Source of the DNA: Strongylocentrotus droebachiensis | Lineage: Eukaryota; Echinodermata; Echinoidea; Camarodonta; Strongylocentrotidae | Direction: 5' to 3' | Length of the DNA: 64,000 nucleotides | Assembly: GCA_035222895.1 (NCBI GenBank) | Contig: JAVYIG010000111.1 | Coordinates: 1 to 64,000 of the forward strand | Shown: in pieces, positions 46,227 to 59,012 of the stretch | Position numbering within the stretch: position 1 is the stretch's first letter | Layout of the letters: each line of letters begins with the position of its first letter | The notes under the pieces: generated by a model | The model's input: only the letters and a program-made list of their open reading frames with translations | Databases searched by the model: none | Told to the model about the DNA's origin: nothing | Program-made: the position numbers and the translations under genes

Positions 46227-49200
46227 ATGATGATCACAAATGATGATATACGCAACTATTTTGAATCTAGCGCAGACTCGTTAGAGTATGATCTTGGTGA
46301 AGGCAATGACGCTGTCATGAGTCACTGTAGTTATTGTACAGAAAGCCAATTCTCTCAAAAGATAGGTGATTCTGGTGATAACGAGCTTTCTTTTCTTCAT
46401 TTTAATGTTCGTAGTATGCAAGCAAACTTTGGTAAATTAAATGTATTTTTGCGGAACATGTGCTACAGTTCTATGGTTATAGGAATCTCTGAAACTTGGT
46501 TATCTAGTGAAATTGAAGGAAATGTATTTTCTCTTCCAGGAAGTAATATAATTATGAATAATCGACAAGATAGGAGGGGAGGAGGTGTCGCATTGTATGT
46601 TCCCACGCAGTTGAATTACCGAGTTTTAAATGAAGTTAATGTAACGAATGATTTAATGGAAAGTGTCTTTGTAGAATTGTTTTTTTCCGGGCAGACGAAA
46701 TGTTATAATTGGGGTCGTTTATAGACCACCACAAGGTAATGTGAATTTGTTTATAAATGAAATGCAAACTGTGTTATCAAATTCAATATTTTTACAGAAA
46801 ACAGTCTTTGTCATGGGTGATTATAATGTTAATCTTCTTCAGCACGATGTGAATGCACACGTTTGTGACTTTTTAAACATGTTTATATCTTTCTCTTTAT
46901 TGCCCTTAATTACTAAACCCACCAGAGTTACAGACACTTCTTCTACTCTCATTGATAACATTTTTAGTAATGTACGACCTTTACCAGATGCGGGTATTAT
47001 AATTTCTGATTTGTCTGACCACTTTCCAGTATATGCGAGGATGTCTTTTGGTAGGAATATCCGTAATATTTCTAGTAATAGATATGTTCGAAAAAGTAAT
47101 CCTACCAGTATTGCTAAATTTAGAGATGAGTTATTAGCAAGTGATTGGAGAGAAGTATTACGTGATTATGATGTTGATAGCTCATATGATAAATTCTTAA
47201 ATACATTCTTTTTGCTGTATGATACAAATTTACCTTTACGTAAATGTAATAGTAGAAATCGTAGAACAACCCCTCGATTGCCATGGATTACTAATTCTAT
47301 ATTGAGGTCAATAAACAGGAAAAATAAGTTATACTATAAGTATAAGATTAGTAAATCTCAGTCTTCTCATAGGAAATATACTATTTATCGGAATACTCTT
47401 ACTTCAATTCTACGTGCTGCTAAGAAGCAGTATTACTGTGCTCAATTTCAGGCGACTCATAATGATATAAAAGGGACATGGAAAGTGATTAGGAATGTTT
47501 TTAAGCCAAAGCAGAAAGCGTCTGATGTAAGTAAATTAAACATTGATGGGAATGTAGTTGATGATCCAGAAGTTATTGTAGATAAATTCAATGAATATTT
47601 TTGTAATATTGGCCAGAATTTGTCTCGTGTCATTCCAGAGCCTTGTCTCAAAAAACATTTCAATCTTTTTTAGAAAACCCTTATCATAATAGTTTATTTT
47701 TATTGCCAACGACTGTAGAAGAATTATTTGATATTGTACATTCTTTAAAGAATAAGAAAAGTCCAGGTTGTGACTATATAACAAATGAGTTGATAAAAAA
47801 TGTAATTATTGGTATTGTAGAACCCCTCGTACATATATATAATCTATCAATGACCACTGGTGTTGTACCCATGAAAATGAAGATTGCAAAGGTTGTACCC
47901 ATTTTTAAAAAGGGTGATGCCCTTATCTTGAATAATTATCGTCCTATTTCTTTGTTGAATTCCTTTTCTAAAATTCTTGAGAAGCTAATGTATACTCGGA
48001 CGATAAAATTTCTGATGAATGCTAACATTTTGTCAAATTTTCAGTTTGGTTTCCGTGAAAAACACACTACAACTCATGCTATTCTACATTTGGTGGATAA
48101 GATATCCAGTGCCTTAGAAGCACGCATGCATACAGTTGGTGTCTTCTTAGACTACTCTAAAGCGTTTGATACCGTAAATCATTATATTTTAATAGATAAA
48201 CTGTGTCATTATGGTGTAAGGGGAATAGCATTAGATTGGTTTAGAAGCTACTTAACAAATAGGAAACAGTTTGTTACTTTAAATGGAATTGATTCAGATA
48301 TGCGGGACGTCACTTGTGGGGTCCCACAGGGATCCCTTCTAGGCCCGCTTTTGTTTATTGTGTATATTAGCGATTTTCAACTTTCCGCAAAGATGTTATC
48401 ATTCATTTTATTTGCAGATGACTCGAGTGTATTTTTCTCTCACAGAAATCCACAAACTCTTTTGCAGACTGTAAACTCCGAGTTGACTAATGCGACTTTG
48501 TGGATTCAAGCAAACAAGTTGTCTTTAAATCTTAAAAAAACTAATTATATGCTCTTTAGTAATTCCCTGAGTATATTGCCTGGCAATGTAATGTTTAATG
48601 GTGTTGAGATTGAAAGGGTATCTACATTTAAATTTCTTGGCTTGCATATTGATGAACATTTAAATTGGAAGTACCATATTAGTAAACTTTGTAAATTATT
48701 GTCAAGAAATACTGGTGTAATTTATAAATTGAAATCTGTGTTCCCACTGAATATTTTACATATGTTGTACGCAACTTTGATTTTGCCATATTTGCACTAT
48801 GGTGTGCTAGCTTGGGGCAACTCATTCAAATCTCAAATGGATAAATTACTACTGGTACAGAAAAGAGTAATACGAATTGTTTGTAATACTCACTATCTTG
48901 CACATACAGATGTTCTTTTTTTTAATAGTGGTGTTTTGAAAGTTGAAGATATTTATCATTTACAACTAGGAGCTCTAATGTATGAATTGAATGCAGGTCT
49001 ACTGCCAGTAGCCTTGGCTGGAATATTTAAGAAAAATAACCAAGTTCATAGTTATTCCACACGACAGGCGCAAGCATATCACTTACCTCTTGTTAGAACG
49101 CAATTTGCCCTTACTACTTTGGGGTCCACTGGACCTAGGTTTTGGAATTCCCTTGAACCAAGAATAGCGCAATCGGTCAGTATTTATGTATTTAAGCGCA

Positions 49201-49244
49201 AACTGAAGTTACTGTATTTGAGTCGATATCGTCTAGATTTATAG
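46227..49244 (+). pseudogene. LINE ORF2: endonuclease + reverse transcriptase, two frameshifts
   Basis: Three overlapping frames. 46227-46724 holds LHFNVRSMQANF, IGISETWLSS and RGGGVALYV. About 46690-47673 holds VVYRPPQGN, VMGDYNVNLL, STLIDNIFS and SDLSDHFPVY. About 47643-49244 holds YRPISLLNSFSKILEKLMYT, FGFREKHTT, VFLDYSKAFDTVNH, CGVPQGSLLGPLLF, FADDSSVFF and a C-terminal PRFWNSL region. Shifts lie at about 46690-46702 and in the A6 run near 47652. Same superfamily as the 23.9 kb LINE but clearly diverged from it. Confidence 0.9.
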
Positions 49245-50239
49245 TTGTGATCAATATTTAAGAAAACTATTTGCTATATAGGTCAGCATAATTCTACTCC
49301 CGTTTCTCACATCTATTCATCTGTCTGTCTTGTTTAGTTTTTGTCTGTGTTTCAGTCCTGTTGCTCGTAGTATATTTCTGTTCCTGTTGTTTATAGCTAT
49401 TATTTAGTAGTCAGTAGATTTTATTGTACTTATTGGCCCGAATTCACAACGGAGGTCTGAGGACAGACCCGGTTTGATCAGACCAAGGTTTATACAGACC
49501 TTGGTCTGAGCTCAAACCTGGTTTATTTTCAAACCCATTCCACAAAGGAAGGTTTATATAAACCTTGGTCTGTAATTCCCAAACCTCGGACCAAGGTTTG
49601 TAAAACTAGTCTCAGCCATAGGGTTTCTAACATAATTTTTATGGGCTAGGGTTTAAATGTTAAGAATTGAAAAAACTGTTAAACTAAGCATTCTTAGTAC
49701 GATCTGGACATCTTAATGAGCAATCTTGAAAAGATGATGGTTAGAACATCTCTGAAATAAACTTTTGAATTGCATTTTCATGAATTAATCGAACCAAACT
49801 GGCGCGCCGATGCAGAAAGTGCCCCACGTACTCACATTTGTGTGGTGCTGGTGAAGCACTCAATCTGACCCAGAACAAATTGACATCGGCACCTGAAAAC
49901 CTTTGTTAGATTAATACATCTAAGGTTGTCAAGGGCTCTTTTAAATTAACTGTAAGAGTCTTATTGTTTTGGGGGCTACAAATTCTTATCAATAAAATCA
50001 CCTAATAATAATAATAATAATGATTTAATATGAATTAAGTTTTTATTGTGATTAATATATTAATTCATTTGATTGCAATTGTTAATTACTATAGATCTAT
50101 ATAGTTATTTTGTTAAAATGGTCAATCAATTATTATTTTAACTAGTTCCTCGTTTGTTTCCCCAACTGGCTATTTTTTTCACATCAAAATTGTAACTGGT
50201 AAATGATTTGTTTCCATATAATATTAATTATAAAAAAAA

Positions 50240-50600
50240 GCCTCTATGGCCATCTTTTCTTTCTCTCTCCCTCCCTGTCTCTTTCTCTGTCCCCGTCCCT
50301 CCTCTCTCTTTCTACCCATTTTTGTTCTCTCTCCCTCCCTTTCTCTCTCTATTAATTCTTTTTCTTTCTCCCCTCTCTTTCTATCCCTCCCTGTCTCTTT
50401 CTCTGTCCCCGTCCCTCCTCACTCTTTCTACCCATTTTTGTTCTCTCTCTCTCCTTTTCTCTCTCTATTAATTCTTTTTCTTTCTCCCCTCTCTCTCTAT
50501 TCATCTTTCTCTCTCTCCCTTTCTCTCTCTATTAATTTTTTTCTTTGTCCCCTCTCTCTCTCTATTCAACTTTCTCTCTCTCTCTCTCTTCTTCTTCTTT
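50240..50600. repeat. pyrimidine-rich (CT) tandem repeat
   Basis: CTCTCTCCCTCCCTTTCTCT with TATTAATTCTTTTTCTTTCT phrases in an imperfect ~140 bp higher-order repeat. Ser/Leu/Pro-rich ORFs through it are artefacts of composition. A poly-C/poly-A run follows at 50656-50690. Confidence 0.85.
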
Positions 50601-51619
50601 TTTGCAATGAAACACATAATGCAAAACCATGCAAACTGCAAACACACACATCTGCACCCCCCCCCCCCCCCCAAAAAAAAAAAAGGGGGAGAAAGAGAGA
50701 GAGATAATCTGACACATATCTATTTCAGTTATCTTTGTAAATATATGAAAGCAAGAATATTGTATTTGTATTTTCATGTTTTACATAAATAATTGAGCAT
50801 ACAACACAATACTAATCTACCGTTTGTTCAAACAATGCAGTTCAAATTTGTAAACTTTGTAGCATGCTTATATGAAATATAGCCCACTAGAGGTTAAGAG
50901 AGGCTCTGGAAGGCCAATTAAAAGTCTCACTGTAGCACTATTAGCAGAAAGAAAATCAGAAATACAACAAAATGGGTGACGAAATTCAAATTTGCACATA
51001 AAAGTTCTTTAATTCTGACTTCGCTTAGTACAGTAAATAATATTTGTTCGAATACTCTCCCCTAGCCGACAACCAAATAATTTATATTGACCCACCCCTC
51101 AACTCAGCAGTGTATACAATGCTAATTATAGTTAAATCGGGTGCATTTAATCTACAGAGAACACGTAATTACAAATACCGTCAGAGTGACAACAAATACT
51201 TATCAACTAAACAGAACATCAAAAATATTCATAAATAATCAACAGTTCAACACCCAGGTTCTTGATGTAATGCTGCATAACTACAAAGTATTGTGGGAAC
51301 ACCAGGGAGGAGCCGTATTTTGAAATACATTTTGAGGTAATTCCAGTTGCAATTGAGTTAAATCTGTATTTTATAACTTATTACCGTATACATTGACATT
51401 TTTTGTGGAATCCTTAATTAAATAATGTATAGCTCACTAAATAGATAGATAGTGGTAGTTATTTTACTTGACAGCTAAGAAAGCAATAAATGCTTGTTAG
51501 TAAGCTCCAGTGTTAGCTGTTTTAGGCTATACTTGGCTAAACCAATGCTATATTTGAACAACATGAATTTCCCCAATATGGGCAACAGGAAAGCATAAAA
51601 ATAATTAAGAAGTGTCGAC

Positions 51620-52000
51620 CTTCTCTCTTAGATTGATGAGGCATGGAACGTCCTCATCCTTGCATTTAATAAATATGCGCTCAATCACACATCTGCCTTT
51701 TTTGTGTGTGAAGTGTTAAAGCCCCACTGTACTACTTGTAGCTACTTGCTCCCTCTATATAGAAAACTTCCCCAATCTGTGCCTGTTAATCCCCCATGAT
51801 CCTCTTTTTCTTATGTTAATTGAGAACTGAATTGATGAGATAGCCTCCCGTCAGTGACCTCGCTGGGTTGTCTAATCCTCTTTGGCTGAACTAGTACAGA
51901 TGGCCTTTAAAGCACATCTGTGGTCGACCCTCTGAATGAAGAAATGGCTTCTGATGAGGCAGAGAAGGCATGGATACCTGCAAAATCGAATGGACAAAAT
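51620..52000 (-). pseudogene. possible Harbinger transposase C-terminal remnant
   Basis: The minus strand gives IERIFIKCKDEDVPCLINLR near 51650-51700 and a YPCLPHQKPFLHSEG-like stretch near 51910-51970. Position and partial resemblance suit the VERAFGxLK region of HARBI1-like proteins. Frames are broken and the match is weak. Confidence 0.35.
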
Positions 52001-53455
52001 AAACAATATCATAAACAATATTCTTAATTTCAACTTGTTCATTTTTTTTCTTGGAGGGGGGTGGGGGGGGGGGGGGGTAATACTATAGAAAAGGATACAA
52101 TGTATTGTACACATAATCAGGAATAATTCAATCCTGTGTCACTAATACAAAAACTATGAGGTTCCTCTTGACAACAAACTAATCAAGTTGCATCCAGATA
52201 TCAAAAACATTAATAATGATTTGTGAACTGAAATTTAAAAGCACATGAGCTCGTTTGAATTAATTACTTAATGCGAGTTGTTACTATATTACCAAATGAA
52301 CATTCCTAACATGTCACATGTTGGCCAAATACAAAAAAGGAAACAAGATTGATTAAGAAAAAGAATAAACAAATGTTTTCATATAAAGAAATAATCTACC
52401 TACCCTATAGTCTATCTCCAAGAATCAACTGTTATTCATATGCCCTAGCATCAAGCTGTCAATTCAGTGCACACTCAGAAAAGATCCTGGCATCGTTGCT
52501 GCTACCAGTCCAGGCCACCTTGCAACGATACTAGTTATTTTCCCAGCATAATCACAGACAACCTGTCAATATGAAATAGCATGTTGGCATTCATTAGTTA
52601 TGAAAACTCACTCATTTCACACTTCAGATAGGCCGTGAAATTTCACTTGTTATTTATGGTAATTAATGCAAATGCAGTTGAATATGTGATAATTGCTTTT
52701 CAATATCTATTTATACGACATAAATTGTAAAAAAATGCTAATTACCCTATATTTATTGACTGATGAAGTATTTCTTCATTTTTAACTCATGTTTTCATTG
52801 TTTATCTTGTAACAATGTAAACAAAAATAATCTCACTTTTAACAAAACATTTAGAGCCTAAAACAACAAATGCTTTGTGTGTGTGGGGGGGGGGGGGGTA
52901 GGGGGTACCCACTCTCTCATCTTTTTATGGTAAATGAACCTGTTTGTTTTTCTATAGTTTAAAATATATAGTGGTAATTGCCATTGATCAATTTACATGC
53001 TTCTCTTTGTTGTTTTTTCTTTCATTGATCAATGGCAAAAACAGTGGCCCAATTGCCATGGCCATCAAAAAAATATCAGAAATCTAGAGGTCATATCTGC
53101 ATTGCCAATAGAAGGATGGAACAAGTTTTGATTTTTCAAATTTCCCTTTCGTTAAAAAGATATTAACGAGTGTTAGGATTTTTAAGTTTAACTATCCATT
53201 GGATATTCTTAACTGTGTACAAAGGCAGTGAAATGAGTACCTGTACGCGAATATTACTTTAATATCCATTTGGCCACTAGAAATCTTGCATTGGTCACCA
53301 ATGAAATAGCATGGATGTACAACACACAAGACTGGAGAGTGTATATATCTAATGTGAACATTTTGCAAGGTACAAAAAAAAGGTCTAAAGGGAAAGCCGT
53401 GCTGGATCCAGTCATGATGTATTCATTTATTCTCACCTGAACATTGATGGATTAC

Positions 53456-53738
53456 CTGTTCTTCCTATTGAAGTAGTACCTGGCTCTTGCCTCACCAGGG
53501 CTCCTGATGTAAACATGTGTCCCATCAACAGCAACTCCTGGAAATCTGCAGTACTGGAAAAACTGCTTCTGAATAGTAGTCACTTTTTGCCTTGTTGTAA
53601 CTTGTAGGAAACTTCATGACTTGTCCCTTTCTTCTGACAACAGCTTCGGAAACATCCCTCACTACTCTCCATTCGGCAAACAGATGAATGTGACACGGCA
53701 TGCCGCCTCCTCACCGTGCATCCTTTAGATCGAATTAC
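53456..53738 (-). pseudogene. Harbinger (HARBI1-like) transposase core fragment
   Basis: On the minus strand, successive frames read HAVSHSSVCR, RVVRDVSEAVVRRKGQVMKF and then QKQFFQYCRFPGVAVDGTHV, ending YIRSPGEARARYYFNRK before a GTAATC donor. GVxVDGTHV is the first catalytic Asp motif of PIF/Harbinger transposases, followed by the usual NRK. At least two frameshifts (near 53675 and 53585) make it a pseudogene. Confidence 0.82.
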
Positions 53739-54402
53739 CTTTTTAAAAAAATTAAAAAAACAAGCATTCAAATAAATCATTTTTTTGCTGGTTTATGCTA
53801 TTAAATATTTTTGCATCCCCAACTGTCACTGTCACTTAAAAACAAAAATTATCCTGATTTCTAGATGTGGTGTGAAGCAATTTAACATAAAAGACAAAAT
53901 TGTTTATGCCTTTTCTAATCTCCTTCACAGCTTCACCTTTTGTGAAATTTAAGCAACAAATCACAAACTTGTTTCCAACACATAATCTGAATAATTTCCT
54001 CATGTATTAAAGCCAAATAACAGTATTGGGAAATGCCCCACACACAAATTATGAAAATTAATGCTTTCATCACCTACCATGTAAAAGAATAAATATCATA
54101 ACTAATCTTTCAATGTATGGAATATGACAGAAAATGCTTAGAAATTGAATAAATTTATGTAAACGCACATGTGCATGGCTTTAGAGGCTTGCACGGTCGT
54201 AGGCAGACCAGCGGAGCGGGGCAAACGAACAGTGAATTTAGGCGGTCAACATGAATTGAAATATTTCTGGATTTTAATAACGACACTAGGGTTGGATTTT
54301 ACAACAGAAGCCCTTTTTTATAGCTATGTTAACAATATTCATCAAGTAGTTTGGCCATGTTTTCGCCAACTTTCCCAATACAGAATTTGAATTCAAAGTA
54401 CC

Positions 54403-54543
54403 TCAATCTAAAACAAAAGGCTCATCATCCAGCGGGTTTTCCCAATCTCAGAGGCCTCTGCCCGGTTGTGCTGCTATATATTGCTCCAGCTCCTCCTCCA
54501 GGTACACCAGCTCATTATGCTGAATCAGCTGCATTTCTACCAT
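54403..54543 (-). pseudogene. Harbinger transposase N-terminal exon remnant
   Basis: From an ATG at 54543 (minus) the frame reads MVEMQLIQHNELVYLEEELE and QYIAAQPGRGL, then a stop. It continues in the same frame DWENPLDDEPFVLD to 54403. The RxxENPL-DDE motif is typical of the start of HARBI1-like proteins. The stop replaces the residue before DWEN. Confidence 0.6.
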
Positions 54544-55839
54544 CTTTACTAGAGTGAAGATAAAATGAAACAAATGTTTAAACAATGTTTTTAAAATAAA
54601 GAAATGTTACTTGTGCTTGTGACTTTGTGGGTGATCCTGGCTCTGGGGACTAAGCCAGTTAATTAAGACAATTAGAACCAGATCTAAATTTAATAAAAGC
54701 TTTGCTTGTCATGACTCATAAACAGAAATAACCGTCTGATATGGGTCATTTCTTTAATAAAAATAATAAAACTGACATTTGTTGACATTCTATAATCGGA
54801 GGTCTAGTGGAGCCAGACGTAGTCTCAGTGAACAACCGGCAATATAGAGAGACTGAAGCTTTTTGTCTATGCTTGTCAGTGTAATTCATTTTGGGGAACA
54901 TTGGCATTGCTGATGCCACTTCAATTTCTATTTATTTAGGTACCAGTGTCCAAGTCAAGTGATGGACATCGATCATTGCCAGGCCTAGGCTAGCCTAGAG
55001 CCTGGTATTATTATCATTATCATGAATTTGTAATAACTAGTGTAGGTCTAGGCCTAGTCTAATTGGCATGTGTCATGGCATTGCTGACAACAAGACAAAA
55101 TTAAACATGACAGTCATACTCAGATATCTACTGTACATAGGCCCGGCCCGGCTAGGCCCAACTCCAGCCCAGGGTCAGAGGGTGCGAGCTCCGCCGCCGC
55201 CTTGGGCGTTGGACTCGAGCTCCCTCAGACTCAGTCCCTGAACTCTGGAATTGAGAGGCCGTCGGATATGAAAACACCGAACATTTCATGGAAAATGGAA
55301 AGTTATAAAGCATATCAAATAGTGAAATGTCAATAACGTGAAGAGTATGAATTCGACTACATGTACAGGTTTTATACTTACGATTTTAAGGAAAGGATCG
55401 AGAGATTGAGAGATTTCAATTGCACTAAAATCGGGCTGACCAGATACTATCGCAGATTGTTTTGGCGGTGAATTATTTGGATAAAATCAATCGAGCATAA
55501 ATTATCTCCACCCAGGGCTGCATCCTGATTGGTCGATAGCTCTCAAACCGGGTTTGAGAAATTACAAACCTCCTATCTGAGCAGTCTGTAAATTTCGGGT
55601 CTGATGACGTACATAAACCTGGTCTGAGGACAAATCTTGCTTTGTGAAATGTAATTTCAGACCAAGGTCTGAACTAAAACCTGAAACGCGTCATATGACG
55701 TACATAAACCTTGGTCTGAGGACAAACCGGCTTTGTGAAATGCATTTCAGACCAAGGTCTGAACTCAAACCTGAAACGCGTCATATGACGTACATAAACC
55801 TTGGTCTGAGCTCAAACCTTGCTTTGTGAATTCGGGCCA

Positions 55840-56110
55840 TTATGTTTAATATTTTCTCAGTTGTTTAGTTAGTTTAGTTTTGTAAGCATTTAAATGTACG
55901 CATTATTTTTTATTTGACGAGTTTGTTCTTTTAGGACATACTCTTAAACTACTCATGAGGGACCTTAAATCCACAAGCCTTGCTTTCAACCAAGGTCACC
56001 TCATCTTTCTATTGTAACGCCATATTCTGTTCACTCCTTTATATTCATATCATATTTATAATGTGTGTTATGAAAGAAAGATAAATAAAACTTGAAACTT
56101 GAAACTTGAA
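55840..56110 (+). other. LINE 3' UTR end with AAACTTG repeats
   Basis: It resumes directly after the Harbinger end with TTATGTTTAATATTTTCTC. It ends AAAGATAAATAAAACTTG, with the heptamer AAACTTG repeated about three times, the short-repeat tail of a non-LTR element. Confidence 0.75.
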
Positions 56111-56935
56111 TTCCCACTTCTCCTTGAATGACTTATGTATTAATGAACCATTTGATGATAAGTCATAAAGCAATCGTTAATATATAATCTCTTATCTATT
56201 AATACTAATAATGATAATAATAAATAGTGATAATTTGTAGATCAACAATCCTGATATTAATGATAATAAATGTTGATAATATTAAAATTAAAAATGATGA
56301 TGATGATGATGATGATGATTATAATAATAATAGTATACACACACGTCTTAAATTGTCTGTGTTGAAAACATACACTGTATGAATCACACATGAACTCAAA
56401 TAACTATTCAGCAGTCTTCCCTATTGGAACATTTATTTCAATTACTCGTGATCTCTAATGAAAAATATATATCAATACAAAAATATATCATACGAACCAA
56501 AAAACATACATCCTTGAAAAATGAAAGACTTATAAGGGGTAATCATAGTACTGTATAATGAATTGCTTCCGAGGAACATGAATATAGAAATTAAAGAAAA
56601 GATATATTACATGTTTAGAAAAATAATATTTTCAAATGACAATGAGACAAAAGAAAGTATGTGTGCGTTAATAAATTTACTTGTCATTGTGGTACATGAC
56701 ACATCCATTGCAAGCATTCATGTCGTTCTTTTGTTTTCAACCAAATTCATTTCTACATCATTATAAAAGCTAGACGTTCCTAAACAAGAAAAAGGACCTA
56801 CGCGAAAGTTTTGGTTACACTTCCCTTAATCTTCATATAATCAGCATAACCTGTTATTAATTAACTAAACAAACAAATCCTTGTTTAAAATACAATCCTT
56901 TAATTGCAAAGCAAGCAAGTGGGATAACAAATATT
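56111..56935. other. AT-rich intergenic sequence with (ATG)n and (ATA)n
   Basis: A (GAT)n run lies at about 56297-56320 and imperfect AAT/ATA runs around 56195-56335. There is a short unrecognised ORF at 56563-56766 with no supporting signal. No gene seen. Confidence 0.5.
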
Positions 56936-57943
56936 CCTGGTGGGGGGGGGGGGGGACTTTGGTACTTGACAAACATGTCACAAGTACAAGTGCAAGAGGT
57001 AAACAATATTGTTTTTTTTCTTCAAAAAGGAAATATTTAAAGTTACTGTTTGTATTGTTTTTAGTGCTGTGTATTTACCCTATATGATCACATTATCATG
57101 GGTACTTGATAGCCCTTTTCTAAATAATTTGCAATTAAATCTATTCATATAAAACCATATAAAACCATATCAATTAAAAAGAGTATTTATCTAATATATA
57201 TATAAAAAGAGAAACAAATAGGGGGATGGTATACTCCCCGCTAACATAAGCATTTGAAATAAAACTATAGAAAATTTAAAGTCTTAAAATTGATCCGCAT
57301 TAACAGCAAGATAAGTTAAGGAGAAAGCATAATGTTACCACATTCATGATATTTTGTGAGATAAACATAAATTACTTGTTCAATAAAGATATGATATCAA
57401 ACCCTTCCTGATTAACAATGCAGCCCATATACACTCACAGTTACAGAAAATCACATTCAATTCATTTTTATACTTATCTTCAAATATTTCTATATTATTA
57501 GTCTTATGTTTTTAACAAAGACTTGCTGACGAGCAGTATTTTTAGACTGATTTGAGTAACCCTTAATTAATATAATAATATGATCGTTTGTAACAGAGAC
57601 CAATAGCATGATTACATCAATTTATTCAGTCAATCGGTTAAATGCAAATACCGTAAGCCCTTAATTAATATAATAGTATGATTGTACACACTTTGATCTG
57701 TTGCCTATCAAGGGGGTTACCTTGTTGCCTGGCAAAAATGTCACAGGTAAAGGTGCAAGAGGTAAATAATGTTGTTTATATTCATAAAGGAAAGATTCAA
57801 AATTACTGTTTTTATTGTTTTAGCGCCATGGATTGATCCTGTATGATCACACCATTCTGTTTACTTGATAGCTCTTCTTTCTAGATAATATGCATTTAAA
57901 TCTATTCATATAATATCAGAATGCTAAAGAGTATATTCATCTA

Positions 57944-57977
<34 letters not shown>

Positions 57978-58510
57978 GTTTTATACTCCCACTAACATAA
58001 GCAATTGAAATAAAACTAAAGACTTAAAATTGCTCCACGTTAAAAGCATGTGATAGGAATCGGCTCTTTAGATAACAGTTAGGGTGAAAGCATGTTTTAT
58101 CATATTTATAATTTGTTGTAACGTGAATTTAAATTACTTGATCAATAAAGATATGATATCAAATCATTTCTAGATTTACAATGCAGCCCTTATGTACTCA
58201 CAGATACAGTAAATTACATTTAATTCATTCATGTACTATATTAAATTTGATTTGTATAACATCAGTTTCATGTTTGTAACACAGACTTGCTGAAAAGCAG
58301 TCTTTTTAGAATGATGTGAGTTTAGCATGGTTACATCAATTCAATCAGCCAATCGGTCAAATGCAAATTAACCGTTAATTGATAAAATAGTATGGTTGTT
58401 TGTAACGGAGACTTGGCACAATTACATCAATTAAATCAGTCAATCTGTCAAATGCAAGTAAGCCCTTAATTAATCTAATAATATGATTGTATACACTTTG
58501 ATATTTAGCC
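56935..58510. repeat. diverged tandem duplication, ~760 bp unit
   Basis: CACAAGTACAAGTGCAAGAG...TATATGATCACATTATC (56978-57100) parallels CACAGGTAAAGGTGCAAGAG...TGTATGATCACACCATTC (57740-57860). GACTTGCTGACGAGCAG (57523) parallels GACTTGCTGAAAAGCAG (58286). A third partial copy of the CAGTCAATC...GCCCTTAATTAAT end lies at 58430-58475. It is clearly older than the other duplications. It holds a poly-G run (56940) and a (GA)n run (57955-57978). Confidence 0.85.
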
Positions 58511-58615
58511 TATCCAGAAGAGAACCCATCTATCCATAAGAAATATATAACTAATTCACTATATTCTTTTCCGTTGTCATATTCGTTCTTTGTCCGAAGG
58601 TAAGTTTCTTGGTGA

Positions 58616-58651
58616 TCAATAATGCATTGGATTTCGCTCCACACCGTTGTA
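58616..58651 (-). CDS. terminal exon of membrane protein gene
   Basis: Acceptor CTTTATTACAG, then YNGVERNPMHY and TGA at 58618-58616. It joins the previous exon in phase. No clear poly(A) signal was assigned downstream. Confidence 0.65.
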   Translation of the reverse strand, partial: YNGVERNPMHY

Positions 58652-58977
58652 CTGTAATAAAGAAGAGTAGAACAAAACAAAAAATCGAAAGAAAATATCA
58701 AAGTTTGAAAGAAAATACATATCATTTGGTATTAAAGTGTACCGATCACTTACCACAAATAACCTATGTATTGCTAGAATTATTAAATTAAACTTCAACA
58801 TTTAACCAGGCATTTAATGAATTCACAGTTAAAAGGTAAGGATATCAAATAGTGCACGTGGAACGCAAGTTGGACTTCGGTCCTGTGCGGTGCGAGCCCT
58901 ATTAGAAGCGAGAGCAACGGGTGCACTGCATACTGCATAGTCTACTCACAAGTTTCTTGTATATAATTAAGAGTGTA

Positions 58978-59012
<35 letters not shown>

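Larger units (their letters stand above)
49434..55839 (-). mobile_element. PIF/Harbinger-type DNA transposon, 6.4 kb, in LINE 3' UTR
   Basis: Termini TGGCCCGAATTCACAA and TTGTGAATTCGGGCCA are exact over ~14 bases and flanked by TTAT on both sides (or ATT if the element starts at GG). Subterminal regions repeat AGACCAAGGTTTATA/CAAACCT motifs; near the right end a ~75 bp unit is repeated about three times. A decayed HARBI1-like transposase lies inside on the minus strand. The LINE 3' UTR continues on both sides. Confidence 0.88.
37753..56110 (+). mobile_element. LINE (ORF1 + ORF2) split by two nested insertions
   Basis: Pieces of one non-LTR element, in order: ORF1 N-terminal part (37753-38206), ORF1 C-terminal part (about 45594-45828), ORF2 (46227-49244), 3' UTR to 49433, then 3' UTR resuming at 55840. 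It ends in AAACTTG repeats at about 56087-56110. Removing 38209-45593 and 49434-55839 leaves about 4.6 kb, a normal LINE length. The 5' boundary is uncertain and may lie in 37330-37750. Confidence 0.85.

Noticed and set aside
50208..50707. Ser/Leu/Pro-rich proteins of up to 153 residues
   Set aside because: They are translations of a CT-rich tandem repeat. Overlapping ORFs exist in several frames and there is no splice or start context.
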